This document shows, in pieces, positions 5,477 through 6,329 of a DNA stretch of 6,329 bases. Positions within the stretch are counted from its first letter, which is position 1, and each line of letters starts with the position of its first letter. Location of the stretch: the NCBI GenBank assembly GCA_942492445.1, contig CALOEW010000037.1, forward strand, positions 1-6,329. The letters are read 5' to 3'. Below the pieces are notes generated by a model. It searched no databases, was not told where the DNA came from, and saw only the letters and a list, made by a program, of their open reading frames with translations. The stretch comes from NORP240 sp942492445 (GTDB lineage Bacteria > Pseudomonadota > Gammaproteobacteria > Pseudomonadales > Pseudohongiellaceae). The position numbers and the translations under genes are program-made.

Positions 5477-6329
5477 ATGCCAGCAGCCACGAGTCAGAAT
5501 CCCAGAACCACCTGTTGTGCGATTGTAGTGACTCACTATCCGGAAATGGCCGCCTTGTTGAAGCTTCTGAGCCAGCTGAACAAGGAAACCGACTTCCTGG
5601 TAATCGACAACGGGTCCCCTCGGGCCAGCCAGTTTCGCGAGTCGGTTGTCGCATACGACCGCTGCATCCACTACTGGCAGCTCAAGGACAACCTCGGTCT
5701 GGCGGAAGCACTGAACAGAGGGCTGCAGGAGGTGCGCAGGTGCAAATACGAATTCGCTTTACTTTTTGATCAGGACAGCAGTCTTTGTGATCTTTATGTA
5801 GAGAGCATGGTGAACGCCTACGGGCGCGCATGCACTGTCGCCGAACGAAAGGTGGCCGCGCTCGGTCCCAGGATTATCAATCCAAGGACCCATCGTCAGA
5901 CTCCGTTCAAGTTGTTCAACCGGTTGATGCTCCGCTCCGACCGCCCATTTCATGGTGACAGCCGGCTTTTCAAAGCTGACTTTCTGATCATACCTCGGGA
6001 ACTCTGTTACCCCTGGCTTTTCTCGACGACATCGGTCCGATGAAGGCCAGTTATTTCATCGACAATGTCGACCTGGAGTGGTGTTTCCGGGCCCGGGCCC
6101 GTGGCTATGAACTGGCCGGGACCAGCCAGGCGGTGCTGTATCATGCGATCGGCGAATACAGCAGTGGCCTTATGGCGCGCAAGGGACTGATAGTCTGGCA
6201 CAAGCCGGAACGCACCTATTACTCCAGTCGAAATCGTGTACACCTCTACAGTCAGGACTACTCGCCCTGGGGCTGGAAGTTGCGGGATATACCGCGCTTC
6301 TTCCTGAAGTCACTGTGGCTGCTGATTTT
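5477..6329 (+). pseudogene. Family 2 (GT-A) glycosyltransferase, rhamnosyltransferase-like, frameshifted; 3' end outside window
   Basis: This would transfer a sugar from a nucleotide-sugar donor, most likely in O-antigen or exopolysaccharide assembly. The first frame (5477-6043) encodes the GT-A half: AIVVTHYP near the N-terminus, VIDNGSP, DNLGLAEALNRGL and the metal-binding FDQDSS, ending the homologous part at ADFLI. There the frame goes wrong and stops at TGA 6041. The homology resumes without a gap in another frame from about 5992 (TSGTLLPLAFLDDIGP), then FIDNVDLEWCFRARARGYEL, AVLYHAIGE and HKPERTYYSSRNR, and stays open to the window end. The break lies between 5980 and 5992 and equals a net -1 or +2 base change. 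Joined at the break, the parts read DFLI-TSG, as in rhamnosyltransferase relatives. It could be a true pseudogene or a sequencing or assembly error; no slippery heptamer is present to suggest programmed shifting. The acceptor and donor sugars cannot be told. Confidence 0.85.

Noticed and set aside
6040..6043. ATGA overlap suggesting two translationally coupled glycosyltransferase ORFs
   Set aside because: Homology in the second frame begins well before that ATG (TSGTLLPLAFLDDIGP), so a frameshift within one gene explains the data better.

Overview
The window looks like a chromosomal segment of a gammaproteobacterium related to the Pseudomonadales/Cellvibrionales grade. This is an inference from two things. 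The left-end protein is a very close match, as I recall it, to Pseudomonas PilT, and the block gshB–tonB–algH–ruvX keeps the order known from Pseudomonas aeruginosa (PA0407–PA0404), where pilT (PA0395) lies nearby in the same relative orientation. No rRNA, tRNA, CRISPR array, insertion sequence or phage gene is visible.

Layout. (1) 1–948 (+): pilT, the type IV pilus retraction ATPase, cut at its 5' end by the window edge; about 29 residues are missing. No pilU follows. (2) 949–1081: a 133-bp convergent gap with inverted repeats, a weak terminator candidate. (3) 1082–1573 (-): a small exported SRPBCC-fold protein with a signal peptide, its own ribosome binding site and a candidate promoter. 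(4) 1768–4737 (-): a compact four-gene operon transcribed gshB → tonB → algH/yqgE → ruvX/yqgF, with gaps of 12, 76 and 38 nt. (5) 4738–4937: a 200-bp divergent promoter region with an extended -10 facing gshB, a TATAAT box facing right and an imperfect direct repeat. (6) 4938–5456 (+): an unrecognised polytopic inner-membrane protein of 172 residues. (7) 5477–6329 (+): a GT-A family 2 glycosyltransferase, rhamnosyltransferase-like, broken by a frameshift near 5990 and running off the right edge.

How the parts fit. GshB makes glutathione. RuvX matures 16S rRNA or resolves junctions. AlgH is a conserved DUF179 protein. The TonB-family protein has an intact S-x-x-x-H transmembrane motif and a full C-terminal domain. 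Its P. aeruginosa positional equivalent, TonB3, is required for twitching motility, so its closeness to pilT fits a pilus link. In P. aeruginosa the far side of gshB carries the pilGHIJK–chpA chemosensory genes. Here that side carries a membrane protein and a glycosyltransferase, suggesting the start of a surface-polysaccharide or accessory cassette. Most of the window is ordinary housekeeping sequence. The points worth a second look are the split glycosyltransferase, its unknown membrane partner, the exported SRPBCC protein and the rearranged pil/pyr neighbourhood.
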